Shown: positions 22,087 to 33,159 of the stretch, one piece after another
Layout of the letters: every line of letters starts with the position of its first letter
Numbering within the stretch: position 1 is the stretch's first letter
Assembly (NCBI RefSeq): GCF_000715075.1
Contig: NC_134087.1
Span: forward strand, 158,645,436-158,709,435
Source: Nicotiana tabacum
Lineage: Eukaryota > Streptophyta > Magnoliopsida > Solanales > Solanaceae
Length of the DNA stretch: 64,000 nt
Reading direction: 5' to 3'
Translations under genes and position numbers: made by a program
Notes under the pieces: model-generated
Seen by the model: the letters and a program-made list of their open reading frames with translations, nothing else
What the model was told of the DNA's origin: nothing
The model's database searches: none

Positions 22087-22367
22087 ACGCCACTTCGAGA
22101 GAATATTACACACGCCGAACACTTTGGAGTAAGGATTCTTAGTCTTTCTTCATCTTTCTGAGTATTCTCAATTATTCAACAATTATAAATTTGTTTTGAT
22201 CTTATCATGAGTGGCTAAAACCCATAGTTCTAGGGTTGTGATTTAGCCATGAATATTGTTGTTTGACGTTGACTTAACCTTGATTACAATTACTAATATA
22301 TGGTTGTTTCTTCAATTGTGTGATTAATTGCTTAATTGTCTGGCCAACATATAGGTTCTATTTACTA

Positions 22368-22584
22368 CTTCCTTCGTTTCAATTTATGTGAACCTATTTT
22401 CTTTTTAGCCCATGCCAAAAAGAATGACCTATTTCTTTATTTGGAAACAATATACCTTTATACAATGATTTATAGCCACACAAAATATGTGTGACTCATT
22501 TTACACGATAAGTTCAAAGTCTTCTCTCTTTTCTTAAGTTCTGTGCCTAGTCAAATGGGTTCACATAAATTGAAACGAAGGGAG
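22368..22584. mobile_element. Stowaway-type MITE
   Basis: This 217-bp element has inverted ends, CTTCCTTCGTTTCAATTTAT at left and ATAAATTGAAACGAAGGGAG at right. TA duplications lie at 22366-22367 and 22585-22586. The CTCCCTYCGTTTC-type terminus and TA target are those of Stowaway (Tc1/mariner) MITEs. It is nested in the Athila-like LTR. Confidence 0.9.
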
Positions 22585-23131
22585 TACATGTTTGGAAAAG
22601 CTACATCTAAATTAGAGAAGAATTGAAGAAGGCATGATCTTAACTCTAAGTGGGGGCGAATTTGTGATTAGGATAGGAATATACCTAGTCATCATGTTCA
22701 ATTGAATATCATAATATTAATGCGTTCTTAATAGATTGATTCCATGGGATATGCGTTAATTTATTTTGGATAGGCGAGTAGTAATTCGGGAGAATAATAC
22801 GAGAGTAATTATTCGATTAATTAGCAATCATGAGTGTGTTGTATAAAAGGGAGAGTTAATTAGAACACAATAGGATTGGTGAATCGATCACAACCCTGGA
22901 ATATTCATCTCTACTGAATAAACAACAACTATTTTACTGCTTGATTAATTAGTTACTTGTTAGAATCATTGCTTAGTATAATCACACTTTTAAACTCTGA
23001 TTGACTCGACTGGATAATAATCCCGGTGAAACTAGTGGGTAGTTAACACAAGTCTATGTAGGTTCGGCACTCAATTAATCATTTTATTACTTGTACGACC
23101 ACGTATACTTACGTGTGCGTTTGGAAGCAAC

Positions 23132-23335
23132 ACAAACTTACTAAATTTCGTTCTGCATAGGTTTATCAAAAGAAATATATAATTGTAAGTTGTATCGTTA
23201 GTTCTTTTATTCCCACAGAATGAAGTTGTATGGGTCCAAATTTGAACAACCACGACCATCGACGAGTACGACGAAACGACGAGTTCCCCATAACCTGATG
23301 CCCTGCGGAGGACGACCTTAAGACAAACGAGAGAT
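23132..23335. other. unassigned spacer
   Basis: There is nothing firm here. A pyrimidine-rich tract ending TTATTCCCACAG at about 23218 resembles a splice acceptor, but the sequence after it shows no sustained reading frame. Confidence 0.4.
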
Positions 23336-23678
23336 TGTACAACCCTTGTAATAATATAGGCCGTTAGGGGATACTAAGAATATTCCTTCGAATATTCCTT
23401 ATAATCTGTCTTTTACAACTTAGAGGGGACTCGCTCCCTATATATATAGCGAATAATAACTTTGTATGGGAAGATAACTTTTTTTATGCTACAATTATAC
23501 TTATTAATGAGAAGTTTTCTTGAAAGGATTTTACTGATTTAGATCGATAAAGAAGTCTTATTGTCCGTCTTTTCCTTACCCATCTTTCAATCTAGAGATT
23601 ATTATACTTAGTTAAGATTTACCCCTTCATTTTTTATTGATTTGTTCAAAAAGGTTTCGATATCTTTTGAGTCAAACA
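23336..23678 (+). repeat. LTR 3' part of a Ty3/gypsy element
   Basis: It ends GAGTCAAACA at 23678, directly before a primer-binding site. A TATA-like CCCTATATATATAG lies at about 23437. The left boundary is a guess, with the first TGTAC at 23336, because no second LTR is available for comparison. Confidence 0.5.
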
Positions 23679-23681
23679 ATT

Positions 23682-23698
23682 TGGCACCGTCTATGGGA
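23682..23698 (+). other. primer-binding site
   Basis: TGGCACCGTCTATGGGA lies three bases after the LTR end. It is of the TGGCGCCGTCTGTGGGA type found in several plant Ty3/gypsy elements. I am not certain which tRNA is meant. Confidence 0.6.
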
Positions 23699-23778
23699 TT
23701 TCTATAGCTGAAATCATAGTTTTCATCTAGATTCTTGAAAGAAATAATCACCATTCTTTAGCTTCATAACGGCTAACA

Positions 23779-24100
23779 ATGGCAGGAAAGGGAGAAGCAA
23801 GGCTAAAGGCAATAATAGGTGTCACGAACAACCTTCTGAATTCCCTCAACGAACTCAGTGGAGAAGACAACGAAAACGCAACACCAAGTGCTACACCTGA
23901 GGGAGAGATCTCACCTCTCATGCACGAAGATCTAACGATCTTGCACGAGAGGGAAACCTCAACATCCGCAGTAGGAGAAGTGCCATCGGCCGTAAAAAGT
24001 TTATTAGAAGAATGGTTGACAAACACCTTGAGCAGTATGCTCGAGAAACCCATTCAGAGAGATATCGAAGACACATTACCCGCAGAAACGAAGTTGCTGC
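23779..24100 (+). pseudogene. gag N-terminus of a Ty3/gypsy element, cut by an Ogre LTR
   Basis: An ATG 80 bp after the primer site opens a 107-codon frame (MAGKGEARLKAIIGV...) that is hydrophilic, with acidic patches and a helical segment, SLLEEWLTNTLSSMLEK. Position after LTR and primer site identifies it as the start of gag. I do not see a capsid motif because the frame is cut at 24100, where the next element's LTR begins with TGTCACACC. The frame runs on a little into the LTR by chance. The family assignment is positional. Confidence 0.55.
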
Positions 24101-27100
24101 TGTCACACCTCCTTTTTATTACACCCCGGAAGGGTATGAATAAAGGGATTTTTTCCAATTAAAGGACAATCAAAATGAGATTTATTGTTAAAAGATTCAG
24201 AGTCGCCACTTGGGAGTTTTATGGTGTCCCAAGTCACCGGTTTTAATCCCGAATCGAGGAAACGTTTTACTCTGTTTAATAGTCCGCGAACCAGAAATTC
24301 GAGTAAGGAATTCTGTTAACCCGGGAGAAGGTGTTAGGCATTCCCGAGTTCCGTGGTTCTAGCACGGTCGATCAACTATTATAATCGGCTTAATTATCTG
24401 ATTTTAGAACATTTTGAACCTATGTGCAAATTTAACCTTTTAACTGCTTTTATTCAATTTTTAAAGAAGATTAAACGTCGTTTAAAATACGTCTTTGGAT
24501 TGCGCCACATGAAATGCTCCCGCAATCCTAAACATATTTTATTCAACGTTTTAAGATTTGATTTGGGTCACATAAAATGCGCACCCGAGTTTAAGGAAAT
24601 TAATTTTTACATAGCGCGCCTAAAGCAACTACGCATTTTTAAGTTTATGAGGGCCATGGAAAATTCATTAAATGGCTTACCTCGATTTCTAAAGGATTAA
24701 AGGTAATTAAGTGAGGGCCATAATTGTTGTCTTGGCTTATATGGCACATCTCAAACCAATTATAAGAGTCTAATTAATTAAGGAGAGTTAAAAGGAATTT
24801 TAATTATTCTAGGCTAATGTTCAAGCTAACTTAATAACTATTGGGCTTGTGTTAAATTGAAGCTAGGCGTTCAGCTGAAATGGCATTGGGCTGACAGCTG
24901 GCCCGAATGAGTTGCAAGGCTTTGGAAAATCGGATATGGACTAAGGTCGGACTCGAGATCGAGTCTCCCAGCATGGGAAGGCATCAGAGTACTTGTGCAC
25001 AATTCCTTTAATGCGGGGAAGGTCACTAGCAATCTCAAATGGCCTTGATTTCATTAATTGGGCCAACGCTGGGCCTAAGTTTTCTGAACCCATCTTCGTG
25101 CACAACGAATTAATTATAAATCCATCAAGACATTACATGAAGCATGAGATGGAATCAACTCTTTACTTTTGGATTCAAGTTATTCAAGTACAAGATAACT
25201 AATTAGCCATTCAGAAATTCCAACACCATTTCTAATCGAAACTGCCCATGCATAACTGATTAAAAAAAAGCACCTGCCATTTATATCTCCAATTAATTAA
25301 TGAACTCAAATTGAAATAGGCATGTTCCCAATACTATCAAAGTACCTGAACCTAACATACATATCACTTGGGTCTCCACAAAGATACCCAATCACGTATT
25401 CATACTATTAACAAATGAATATAGAGAGGTCAATATTCTTTGTGGAAAACAAGCTTTGATCTAACACTGTTAGGCGAACATATTTACTTAACAGACCCTA
25501 AGACTACTCCATACAGTCCCTAACAGATAACTCTAGCACAAATTGAATAAATGAACACCAAACAGAGTCCAATTACAAGTCCCAAAATAACTCTCAAAGG
25601 TTCATGGAATAACATTATTTTACATCTACTAGAACAGAAGACATGGCCTAACAAATCAAATGAAATGAACAATAGAGAAAGACATCTAGCAAGTAATAAG
25701 AATCCTCATTTCTTCATAACACTTGAAACCTCTTTACATGTCTAGAATCAAGATGTGTACCTGGAATTGAAGAAAGAAATAAGGAGAATAAGAAGTTAAT
25801 CAACAGCAGCTATAGAGTCAGCCCAGAAATAACCAATGACACCAGCTTTTAACCAAACTTTGATTCAACAGAAATATCAACTGATGCCCAGCAAAATAAA
25901 CACACAACCAAGATTTGAACCAAACTTTTGAAAACCAACCAAGTTAAAACCATTCTAGCCCCTGATTGTTCAGAGATTGTTTCAGAAGTGAGAGCCTCAA
26001 GAATTACAAAAACTTTCAATGGAACAGTAATTTTTGTTTTTCCAGCGGTCTTTTTTTTGATTTTTTGTCTTTTTCTATTTCTTTGGGTATGTATTTCTTT
26101 AAACTCTTCCAATCCTTGCGTTGAAAGGCAAGATAGAGATGCCTTTATAGGCAAGCAAAGTAGGGCAGACTTCATATTGTGATTTTGCACTTTAGCCCTC
26201 TTTTAATTTTCATTTTTGCTCAGGAAACCTTAGTTCAAAAATCAGATTTACCAACTAGCCCCCACCCCAGCTTCCTAGAAGTTTCCTTGGGCTGTTACAA
26301 AAGATTCTCTTAACCAATTACCCCTCAGACCTCTGATATTTACTTCAGAAATCCAAACGGGTCAAATTGACCCAAGGATACAGACCCAATTAAACGGGCT
26401 ACATTTGCGAAATGGGTCAACAACAGATCAAAGCCCAATTCGTAAACAACCCTAAACTCTATGAGCTTCTGAGAGATAGAACCATCCAAGTACTGGAACA
26501 ATTTTTAAAACTAAGACCCTAAACTAAATTACTACTAATTGATACAAAATAGAGGGAATTAACTGAACTGCTAGACGATTAACTAATTAAGAAAGGGCCC
26601 TGAACTAATCATGCATGCATGACAAAACATCGGAATAACTAAACAAAAACCCAGAAGAGGAGATGAAGCAGAAACACAAAAGGAAAGATAAACAACTAAA
26701 CAAAATGGACAAAGAAGATACCTAACGCTAGCCAGAAGCCGATTAGACAAACTTTGCAGGGCTTTTCAAATTCCTGACCGGAATAGCCCTTAATCGTGTA
26801 TTTTCATGTGAAAATATGCGAATAAAGTCTGTTGCAGTCTGAAACCTTCAGCACACCCGTTGATTTGAACTTTGGGATTTTAGGGTTCTTCTCTTCAGAC
26901 CAAGATTCGAGAAGTTCTGGGCAGATTCGAAGGAAATCGGTTCGGGATTTAGAAAGAGGGAGTGAGGGGTCATGGGGTGTTATTTTGGTGGAGTTTGGAG
27001 GTGGCGCCGCCGGTGGACGGTGGTGGAAAATGGGGAGGCTCCGTTAGGGTTAGGCTTGGGTGTTCGGGTGGGGTGTTGAGCAGAAGGGTTTTGAGGGGGG

Positions 27101-27118
27101 GGTGGGTGGGATTTGGAC

Positions 27119-27127
27119 ATATAAATA
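27119..27127 (-). promoter_or_regulatory. TATA-like box in the left Ogre LTR
   Basis: The minus strand reads TATTTATAT, about 65 bp downstream of the ACGT palindrome at 27193-27210. Confidence 0.45.
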
Positions 27128-27192
27128 CTCACCAAGCTTTAGTTCCGAGCTGTTCGATCAAGTGGAGATCAACGACTCAGATCGACACTGAT

Positions 27193-27210
27193 CGAAACGA
27201 CGTCGTTTCG
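27193..27210. promoter_or_regulatory. ACGT-core palindrome in the left Ogre LTR
   Basis: CGAAACGACGTCGTTTCG is a perfect 18-bp palindrome with a GACGTC core, the type of site bound by plant bZIP factors. It has counterparts in the three other Ogre LTR copies. Confidence 0.5.
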
Positions 27211-27928
27211 TTTGAAGGGGGATCCGGACCGGGTCAGGCGTGGGTTGGGTCGGGTATTGGGTGGCTTCATTTGGGCTGGGACGGTTGGACCGGATTTGAG
27301 CACAAATTTGAACCTTCTTTACTTCCTTCCTTTTTCCAATTCATTTTTTCTTTCTTTTTCTTTTTAACAAAAATCTTTTTCTTTTCCAAAATTGAAATTA
27401 AAACTTAAATTGAATCCTAAACCAAATCATCCTACCATATTAAATTAATTAACCCTAATAATTGTTACTACCAATAATTAAAAATCAAATTAAAGGGAAA
27501 AACTACCAAAATTCGACATTAAAATTAAAAGTGCAAAATAAACTATTTTTGTGATTTTTCCCGTTTTTTATAAAATAATTAATTTGTCTATTACTCCTAA
27601 AATGTAAAATTAAATTCTAAATGCAAAATGCAACATATTGTTTTTGTATTTTATCATCAATTAAGATGCACAAACATAATGCAAACAATTAACAGAAAGT
27701 GCCACAAAATCCGACAAAATTGCAAACACTGACAGAAATTATTTTGAATTTGTTGGAATAATACATATAGGGCAAAAATCACGTGCTCACATCTGCCCCT
27801 CTTTGACCGGAAACACGAAGAGTTTTCGTGCAAAGATAAGTGAGCGGATACGAGCGATTTTTGCCCGCTTGAATATTCCGTGGGAAGCATTTTGGAAAGA
27901 TTTGACCGCACCCTGCTTCCGAGGTTGC

Positions 27929-27967
27929 CTACATATCCTTGGCTAAAAAGGAATCAGGTCAGTGTAG
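27929..27967 (-). other. Ogre stem-loop module, copy e (3' UTR)
   Basis: In the element's sense the outer stem is CTACA:TGTAG and the inner stem CCTT:AAGG. It is flanked by CGAA and GCAACC. See the related modules at 30406, 32784, 40766, 43430 and 59620. Confidence 0.55.
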
Positions 27968-28235
27968 TTCGGGAAATGTTGGTAGCTGGGACTACCACGA
28001 AGCTGTGATTTCACTGTTGTTGTTGCTGCTGCTACTGCTTGTTGAACCTCCTTATTACACCATGTCAAAATAAAACAAGAAGCTAGACTAGACTATGCTC
28101 TATGGATTACAAAAAGTCCTATCTATATCTTCAAACTTGATCTTGTGCTTCTTGTTGCCTTGTTGTTCTCCATTCTTTCGGAGACGTCCGTTTGTTGCCA
28201 CCTTAATTTGTAAACTGAGATGTTTTCCCTTTCTT

Positions 28236-28862
28236 CAGGCGGGCGCCTGACTGCTACACTTGATATGTATTCCCTGCTCTCTAGGCGGGCTCCTGACTTC
28301 AAAACATGAATGTATTCCCATGCTATCCAGGCGAGCTTCTGACTGCTGACTTGAAATGTATTCCCTACTCTTCAGGCGGGCTCCTGACTGTTGCATTTGA
28401 AAGTATTCCCGGCTCTTCAGGCGGGCTCCTGACTTTAATTTGAAATGTATTCCCTGCTCTCCAGGCGGGTTCCTGACTTCAAAATAAACAAAGCAAAGAA
28501 TTTGAAAGCTAAACTTAAATTATACTCCGTTGTTCTCCAGGCAGGCTCCTGACTGTTGCATTTGAAATGTATTCCCTGCTCTCCAGGTGGGCTCCTGATT
28601 GCTGAACTTGAAAGTGCTCCCTGTTTTCCAGGAGGGCTCCTGACTTCAACTTGAAATGTATTCCCTGCTCTCCAGGCGGGTTCCTGACTTCAACATAGAC
28701 AAAACAAAGAATTTGAAAGCTAAAATTTAAATTGTACTCCCTTGTTATCCAGGCGGGCTCCTGACTGCTGCGCTTGAATGTATTCCCTGCTCTCCAGGCG
28801 GGCTCCTAACTTCAACTTGAAATGTATTCCCTGCTCTCCAAGCGGGCTCCTGACTTTCAACA
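28236..28862 (-). repeat. tandem array in the Ogre 3' UTR, left copy
   Basis: Thirteen units share CTCCAGGCGGGCTCCTGACT and a TTGAAATGTATTCCCTG-like spacer, with period about 40-60 bp. A higher-order unit of about 215 bp is visible: ACAAAGAATTTGAAAGCTAAA occurs at about 28493 and again at about 28706. Confidence 0.9.
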
Positions 28863-28996
28863 AAATAGACAAAAACAAAGAAAATTTCTGCCCCAGTTTG
28901 GTGGCTGGGGACAGATGTGATTGTAAAACTAAATCATATTACCAAGTATGACTAAGGATTTGAAAGCTAGGTCCTATTATTTAGGGGGGGTCCTGA

Positions 28997-29806
28997 CCAC
29001 TACCAACTTCCAAAATTGCAAGGCATGGAGCGGTCAAAGCATACTAAGGATAACACGACGTAAGAATGGGATACAAAGAATCACCGGAAGTTTTATCGGT
29101 GGAATGGTTTGGTAATGTCATGGGAGATGCAAAAGTTCAGATAAAGGGGTCAGAGGCAAAACAACAACATGGGTATAGAACACTCGGTTCGTCGAAGGTC
29201 ATGGGGTGTGAAAGTCATTCAGAAAGTCAAAACAGTTCTAGGCCAGTTCGGGGAAGTCAGTCAGAACAAAACAATGCAGCGGAAAGATCTTCAGCAAGAA
29301 TGCCATCAGCTAGCCACCATTTTTAAACTGACAAATTTTCTTTGATTGAAACAGGGGCAGAAAAGTTCGTTTGTTTCAGAGGAATTCTCCGTGGAGAAAG
29401 GCAGTCACCAAACAGGTTTGATTTTTTTTGATTTTCAGGACCCTCCTGGAAAATGGGACCTAGTTTAAATGTTCAGAAATAGTATAATCTAGCATAAATG
29501 CATCCCAAAGGAATATAAGTGGCTTAGAAGTTTGCATGTTCGAGATAGAATTCAATTAGGAGTTTTTTAGGACCCTCCTAAATAATGGGATATAGCTTTA
29601 AGTTTTCGATTAGATAACAACATTTAGCGTAAAGTCTGCTGTAGGGTAGTATAATTCAGCCATAAAAGTTGTCACTCTTAAGATAAAACTAGACTTTTGA
29701 TTTTCAGGACCCTCCTGGATAATGGGAAGTAGTTTAAAGATCCTCTTAGATAGCAAGAATTAGCAAGAGGTCACACCTGTAGAAGATATAACTTAGATTT
29801 TAAATT
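28997..29806 (+). repeat. left arm of an inverted duplication of Ogre 3' UTR
   Basis: This segment is the reverse complement of about 31155-31965. On the plus strand it contains GTCAGAACAAAACAATGCAG and several AGGACCCTCCTGG boxes whose complements lie in the right arm. Its orientation is opposite to the sequence on both sides. Confidence 0.8.
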
Positions 29807-29810
29807 GTCG

Positions 29811-30268
29811 TTTCGGACAATTATATGCAAAATGGGGGAAGAGTCTTTGGCCGTTGGATTAAACGATTAAAGGCTCAGATCAAATGTAGCTCAAACGACG
29901 TTGTTTGGCTAGCCCAGAACTCGACCGGGCGGGGTGGAATTGGATTGGGTCAATGAGGGCGAATTGGGCCTGATCTGAGGTAGCTTCAATTGGGCGCGAA
30001 ATTAATCAGAATCTGGCCCAGATTGGGCTTCTAATAAAGATCACTCTTTCTCAAATTGTTTTCTTATTGTTTTGTTTCTTTTCCTTGTTATTTCATTTTG
30101 TATTTTTGCATTAATTTTTCTGATTTAAAATGCACAAAATAAAATGCAACAGTTACCAGAAAAATGCCACAAAATTCACAGAAGTTGTAAAATCAAGAAA
30201 AAATCATTTTGTTTGAATTTTGTTTTTTGGGAATAATTCATATATAGGGCAAAAATCACGTGCTCACA
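29811..30268 (-). repeat. truncated 3' LTR (U3 end) of the second Ogre copy
   Basis: These 458 bp are almost identical to 47565-48019, the U3 end of the full LTR at 44424-48019, and end CACGTGCTCACA. The remaining 3.1 kb of the LTR are missing. The cut is near the expected TATA/start region (TTTCGGACAATTATATG). The polypurine tract of the second copy follows. Confidence 0.85.
29893..29906. promoter_or_regulatory. ACGT-core palindrome (one mismatch) in the truncated LTR
   Basis: AAACGACGTTGTTT is one base from the perfect palindrome at the same place in the full LTR (47647-47660). Confidence 0.45.
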
Positions 30269-30405
30269 GCTGCCCCTCTTTGCTCGGAAGCATGAAAAGT
30301 TTTCGGGCAAAGATAAGTGAGCAAATACGAGCAATTTTTGCCCGTTCGAATATTCCGTATGAAGCATTTTTGAAAAGCTTGACCGCACCCTGCTTAAGAG
30401 GTTGC

Positions 30406-30444
30406 CTACATATCCTGGGCTAAAAAGGAATCAGGTCAGTGTAG
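30406..30444 (-). other. Ogre stem-loop module, copy d (3' UTR)
   Basis: Outer stem CTACA:TGTAG and inner stem CCT:AGG in the element's sense, flanked by CGAA and GCAACC. Confidence 0.55.
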
Positions 30445-30719
30445 TTCGGGAGTGTCTGGTAGCTGGGACTACTAGGAGTTGTGATTTCACTGCGATTGCT
30501 GCTGCTACTACTTGCTGACGTCCCTTATTACACCGTGTCAAAATAAAAGAAGCTAAACTTAAGCTATGATCTATAAATTACAAGAAGTCCTATCTAAGTT
30601 CTTCAACTTGTTCTTGTACTTCCTTGTTGCCTTGTTGTCTTGTGTTCTCTTGGTAAAATCCCTTGTTACCATTGCAAACTACAAACTGAGGTGTTGTTCC
30701 TTTCTTCAAATTGTTGAAC

Positions 30720-31010
30720 TTGAAAGTATTCCTCTGTTATCTGGGTGGGCTCCCAATTACTGAAACTTGAACTGTATGTCTCCGTTCTCCAGGTGGACTC
30801 CTGACTTCTGAATCTTGAAATTGAATGTATTCCTCTGTTATCCAGGCAGGCTCCTGACTTCAAACTTGAAATTTATTCCTCTATTATACGGGCGGGCTCC
30901 CGACTACTGAACTTGAAGTGTATTCCTCTGTTATACGGGCGGGCTCCCGACTTCAAAACTTGAAATGTATTCCCTACTTTCCAGGCGGGCTCCTGATTTT
31001 AAAATAGACA
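30720..31010 (-). repeat. tandem array in the Ogre 3' UTR, second copy
   Basis: Six units share CAGGCGGGCTCCTGACTTC-like cores and TTGAAATGTATTCCTCTG spacers. This is the same family as the 13-unit array at 28236-28862 but with fewer copies and a TATACGGGCGGGCTCCCGAC variant. Confidence 0.88.
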
Positions 31011-31154
31011 AAACAAAGAAAATCTTCTACCCAGTTTGGTGGCTGGGGCAGATGTGATTGTAAAACTAAACCATATTACCAAGTATTACTAAAGATTTGA
31101 AAGCTAGGTCCCATTATTCAGGGGGGTCTTGACAACTCTTAACTAAACGTTGGA

Positions 31155-31965
31155 TTAAAATCTAAGTTATATCTTCTACGGGTGTGACTTCTGCTAAATC
31201 TTGCTATCTAAGAGGATCTTTAAACTACTCCCCATTATCCAGGAGGGCCGTGAAAAGCAAAGATCGAATTTTATCTTAAGGGTGACAACTTTCATGTCTG
31301 AATTATACTACCCTACAACAGAGTTTACGCTAAATGTTGTTATCTAATTGAAATCTTAAAGCTAAGTCCCATTATTCAGGAGGGTTCTGGAAACTCCTAA
31401 TTGAATCCTTTCTTGAACATGCCAACTTCTAAGCTAACTTATATTTTTGGGGATACATTTATGCTAGATTATGTTATTTCTGAACTTTAAACTAGGTCCC
31501 ATTTTCTAGGAGGGTCCTGAAAATTTAAAAACTAAATCCCATTATCCAGGAGGGCCCTGTAAATCAAAAAACAAACCTTTTGGTGACTTCCTTTCCCCAC
31601 AGAGAGTTCCTCTGACACAAACGAACTTTTTCTGCCCCTGTTTTAATCAAAAAAAGTTTGTCAATTCAAAAATGGTGGTTAGTTGGCGGCATTCTTGTTG
31701 GAGATCTTTCTGCTGCATTGTTTTGTTCCGACTGGCTTCCCGAACTGGCCCTGAATCGCTTTGACTTTCTGACTGATCTCCGAACCACTGACTCTAACAA
31801 ACCGAGTGTTCTGTACCCATGTTGTTGTTTCCCACCTCTGACCTTTTCTGAACCATTGCACTTCCCCTGACATTTCCCAATCATTCCACCGATGACATTT
31901 CCGGTGATTCCCTGTATTCCACATTTCATCGCATATTTTTTGACATGCTCTGACCATATCGCGCT
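31155..31965 (-). repeat. right arm of the inverted duplication
   Basis: It starts TTAAAATCTAAGTTATATC and is the reverse complement of 28997-29806, with perhaps 85 percent identity by eye. This arm is in the expected orientation relative to pol and the 3' LTR. Confidence 0.8.
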
Positions 31966-32783
31966 TTACACTTTCTGGAATCTGGTAGTGAGTTTTTAAA
32001 TCCCTTTCCACTTGCTTTGAACAAAACTAACATTGAAACATTTTAGACAGATAAAACCCCCAAAGAAAATGAAATGCAATGAGTTTACGAGTGAAGGATA
32101 AAAAGAATCCAAAACTGGATGACTGCTAAAAAGAAAAGGGAAAGAAACTTATCTGACCGGAACAGCCAGTACCAATCGTCATGACATGCATTTCAGACTA
32201 ATTGGCCCAATCTGTCCAACTAACCAACTGTTGGTCGCCACCCTTTGTTGCCTCAAAATTTCCATCACTTTATTACTTTATCCAAACCTTAGCCTTGTTC
32301 ATCCTGTGGTGCCTCGAAACAATTTTCCACCAACAGACCTTTCTCCATCAATCATTTCTCAACTCACTTTTGCCTCAAGGTGCCTGCAAGGGTTTTCACC
32401 AATAAGACTCTCTCATTTTATTCTTTCTCTCAATTCCCGTCGCCTTACAGTGTCTGTGCAGGTTTTCACCAAAAAGACTCTCTGATTTTTATCTTTTTGC
32501 TTTTCTTGCTTGAACCAGAGTGTTGCCCCAGACATAAATTACCTTTACCTGCTTGACTTGACATTTCTCAGAGACTGATCAGAAGGTCTTTCTTTGGACC
32601 GTAATGTGGGCTTTGGACGAGTCTAGAAAGAAAGGGTATGAAAGGCTCAAAATAATTTCAAAATGGGTTAAAATTACAACTTTCGAAATCAGATTTCTTA
32701 CAACAACCACGACTTCTACCCCAGTTTCTCGCTTGGGGACTTTTGAATTTTATTTTGGTATGACTGAACCTCAGCGAGGCTGC

Positions 32784-32816
32784 CCACGTACCCTTGCGGG
32801 ATCAAGTCAAACGTAG
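32784..32816 (-). other. Ogre stem-loop module, copy c (3' UTR, near pol)
   Basis: In the element's sense the outer stem is CTACGT:ACGTGG and the inner stem CCC:GGG around GCAA. It is slightly shorter than the other copies. Confidence 0.5.
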
Positions 32817-32834
32817 TTCACGTCATAGAGACTA

Positions 32835-32990
32835 CGCTGTTGTTCTTTTCCTTTCTTCTCTTCATTTTCTTTTTTCTTTATTTCTTCTTTTCTCTTTCAA
32901 TTTTCTTTTTCTTTTCTTTTCCTTCTTTTATTCCTTTCTTTTCACTTTTCTTTCTTTTTTTTTCTTTTCATTTTCTTTCTTCCGCACTCA
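32835..32990 (-). repeat. pyrimidine-rich tract (plus strand) in the 3' UTR
   Basis: About 150 bp consist of TTTCTTTTCTTC-type units, purine-only on the element's sense strand. Confidence 0.85.
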
Positions 32991-33159
32991 CGTTTCTTAA
33001 TGGTGACATTGATTCCGAAAGAGGGATATGAAAGAAAATAAGTAAGGCTCAAAGGGGATGACAAGGGGTAAAAGTGTTTAGATAGCAGAACAAAATGCCT
33101 TCATCATTTCAATCTTTAAAGTATGCCAAATACAAACAAATACAATCAAAATAAAGAAA

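Larger units (their letters stand above)
21740..23131 (+). repeat. Athila-like LTR (plus strand), interrupted by a MITE
   Basis: The right end, ATTACTTGTACGACCACG then ACGTGTGCGTTTGG and GCAACA, parallels the inner end of the Athila LTR at 50191 read in reverse. It contains a TATA box at 22041 and a T11G13 run. No TGGCGCC primer site follows, so this is a solo or truncated LTR. The left end is uncertain: it lies somewhere between about 21700 and 21780. Confidence 0.5.
24101..27791 (-). repeat. Ogre-like LTR, left copy
   Basis: On the plus strand it starts TGTCACACCTCC and ends CACGTGCTCACA. It is 3691 bp long and oriented minus. It aligns along its length with the LTRs at 44424-48019 and 51984-56256 (shared AGTCGCCACTTGGGAG, GGAATTCTGTTAACCCGGG and CGTGGTTCTAGCACGGTCG) but is clearly diverged from both. 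It interrupts a gag ORF on its left. The adjoining polypurine tract shows it is a 3' LTR. Confidence 0.85.
27792..28996 (-). other. polypurine tract and 3' UTR of the left Ogre copy
   Basis: The minus strand reads AAAGAGGGGCAGA (27804-27792) directly before the LTR. The rest is non-coding and matches 30269-31140 of the second copy in the same orientation. It includes one stem-loop module and a long tandem array. The match ends at about 28996, where the sequence changes to an inverted segment. Confidence 0.75.
30269..33159 (-). other. polypurine tract and 3' UTR of the second Ogre copy
   Basis: The minus strand reads AAAGAGGGGCAGC (30281-30269) next to the truncated LTR. The 2.9-kb region up to the pol stop is non-coding. 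It holds two stem-loop modules, a short tandem array, the right arm of the inverted duplication and a long pyrimidine-rich tract. Frames in it are short and not conserved. Confidence 0.8.

Noticed and set aside
23200..23340. Possible splice acceptor and exon of a host gene (TTATTCCCACAG then a GC-richer stretch)
   Set aside because: No frame remains open for more than about 30 codons and no donor or further exon is visible.
25849..26190. Overlapping frames on both strands with a hydrophobic segment
   Set aside because: Inside the Ogre LTR; T-rich tract gives the hydrophobic residues; no counterpart in the second LTR.
26962..27408. 148-codon plus-strand frame in the left Ogre LTR
   Set aside because: Antisense to the LTR promoter region and not preserved in the other LTR copies.
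29066..29326. 86-codon frame that also occurs inverted at 31666-31929
   Set aside because: Looked like a duplicated small gene, but the similarity extends over the whole 810-bp inverted duplication of 3' UTR, including non-coding parts; better explained as repeat structure.
32794..33031. Phe/Leu-rich membrane-like frames
   Set aside because: Product of the TTC/TTT pyrimidine tract.
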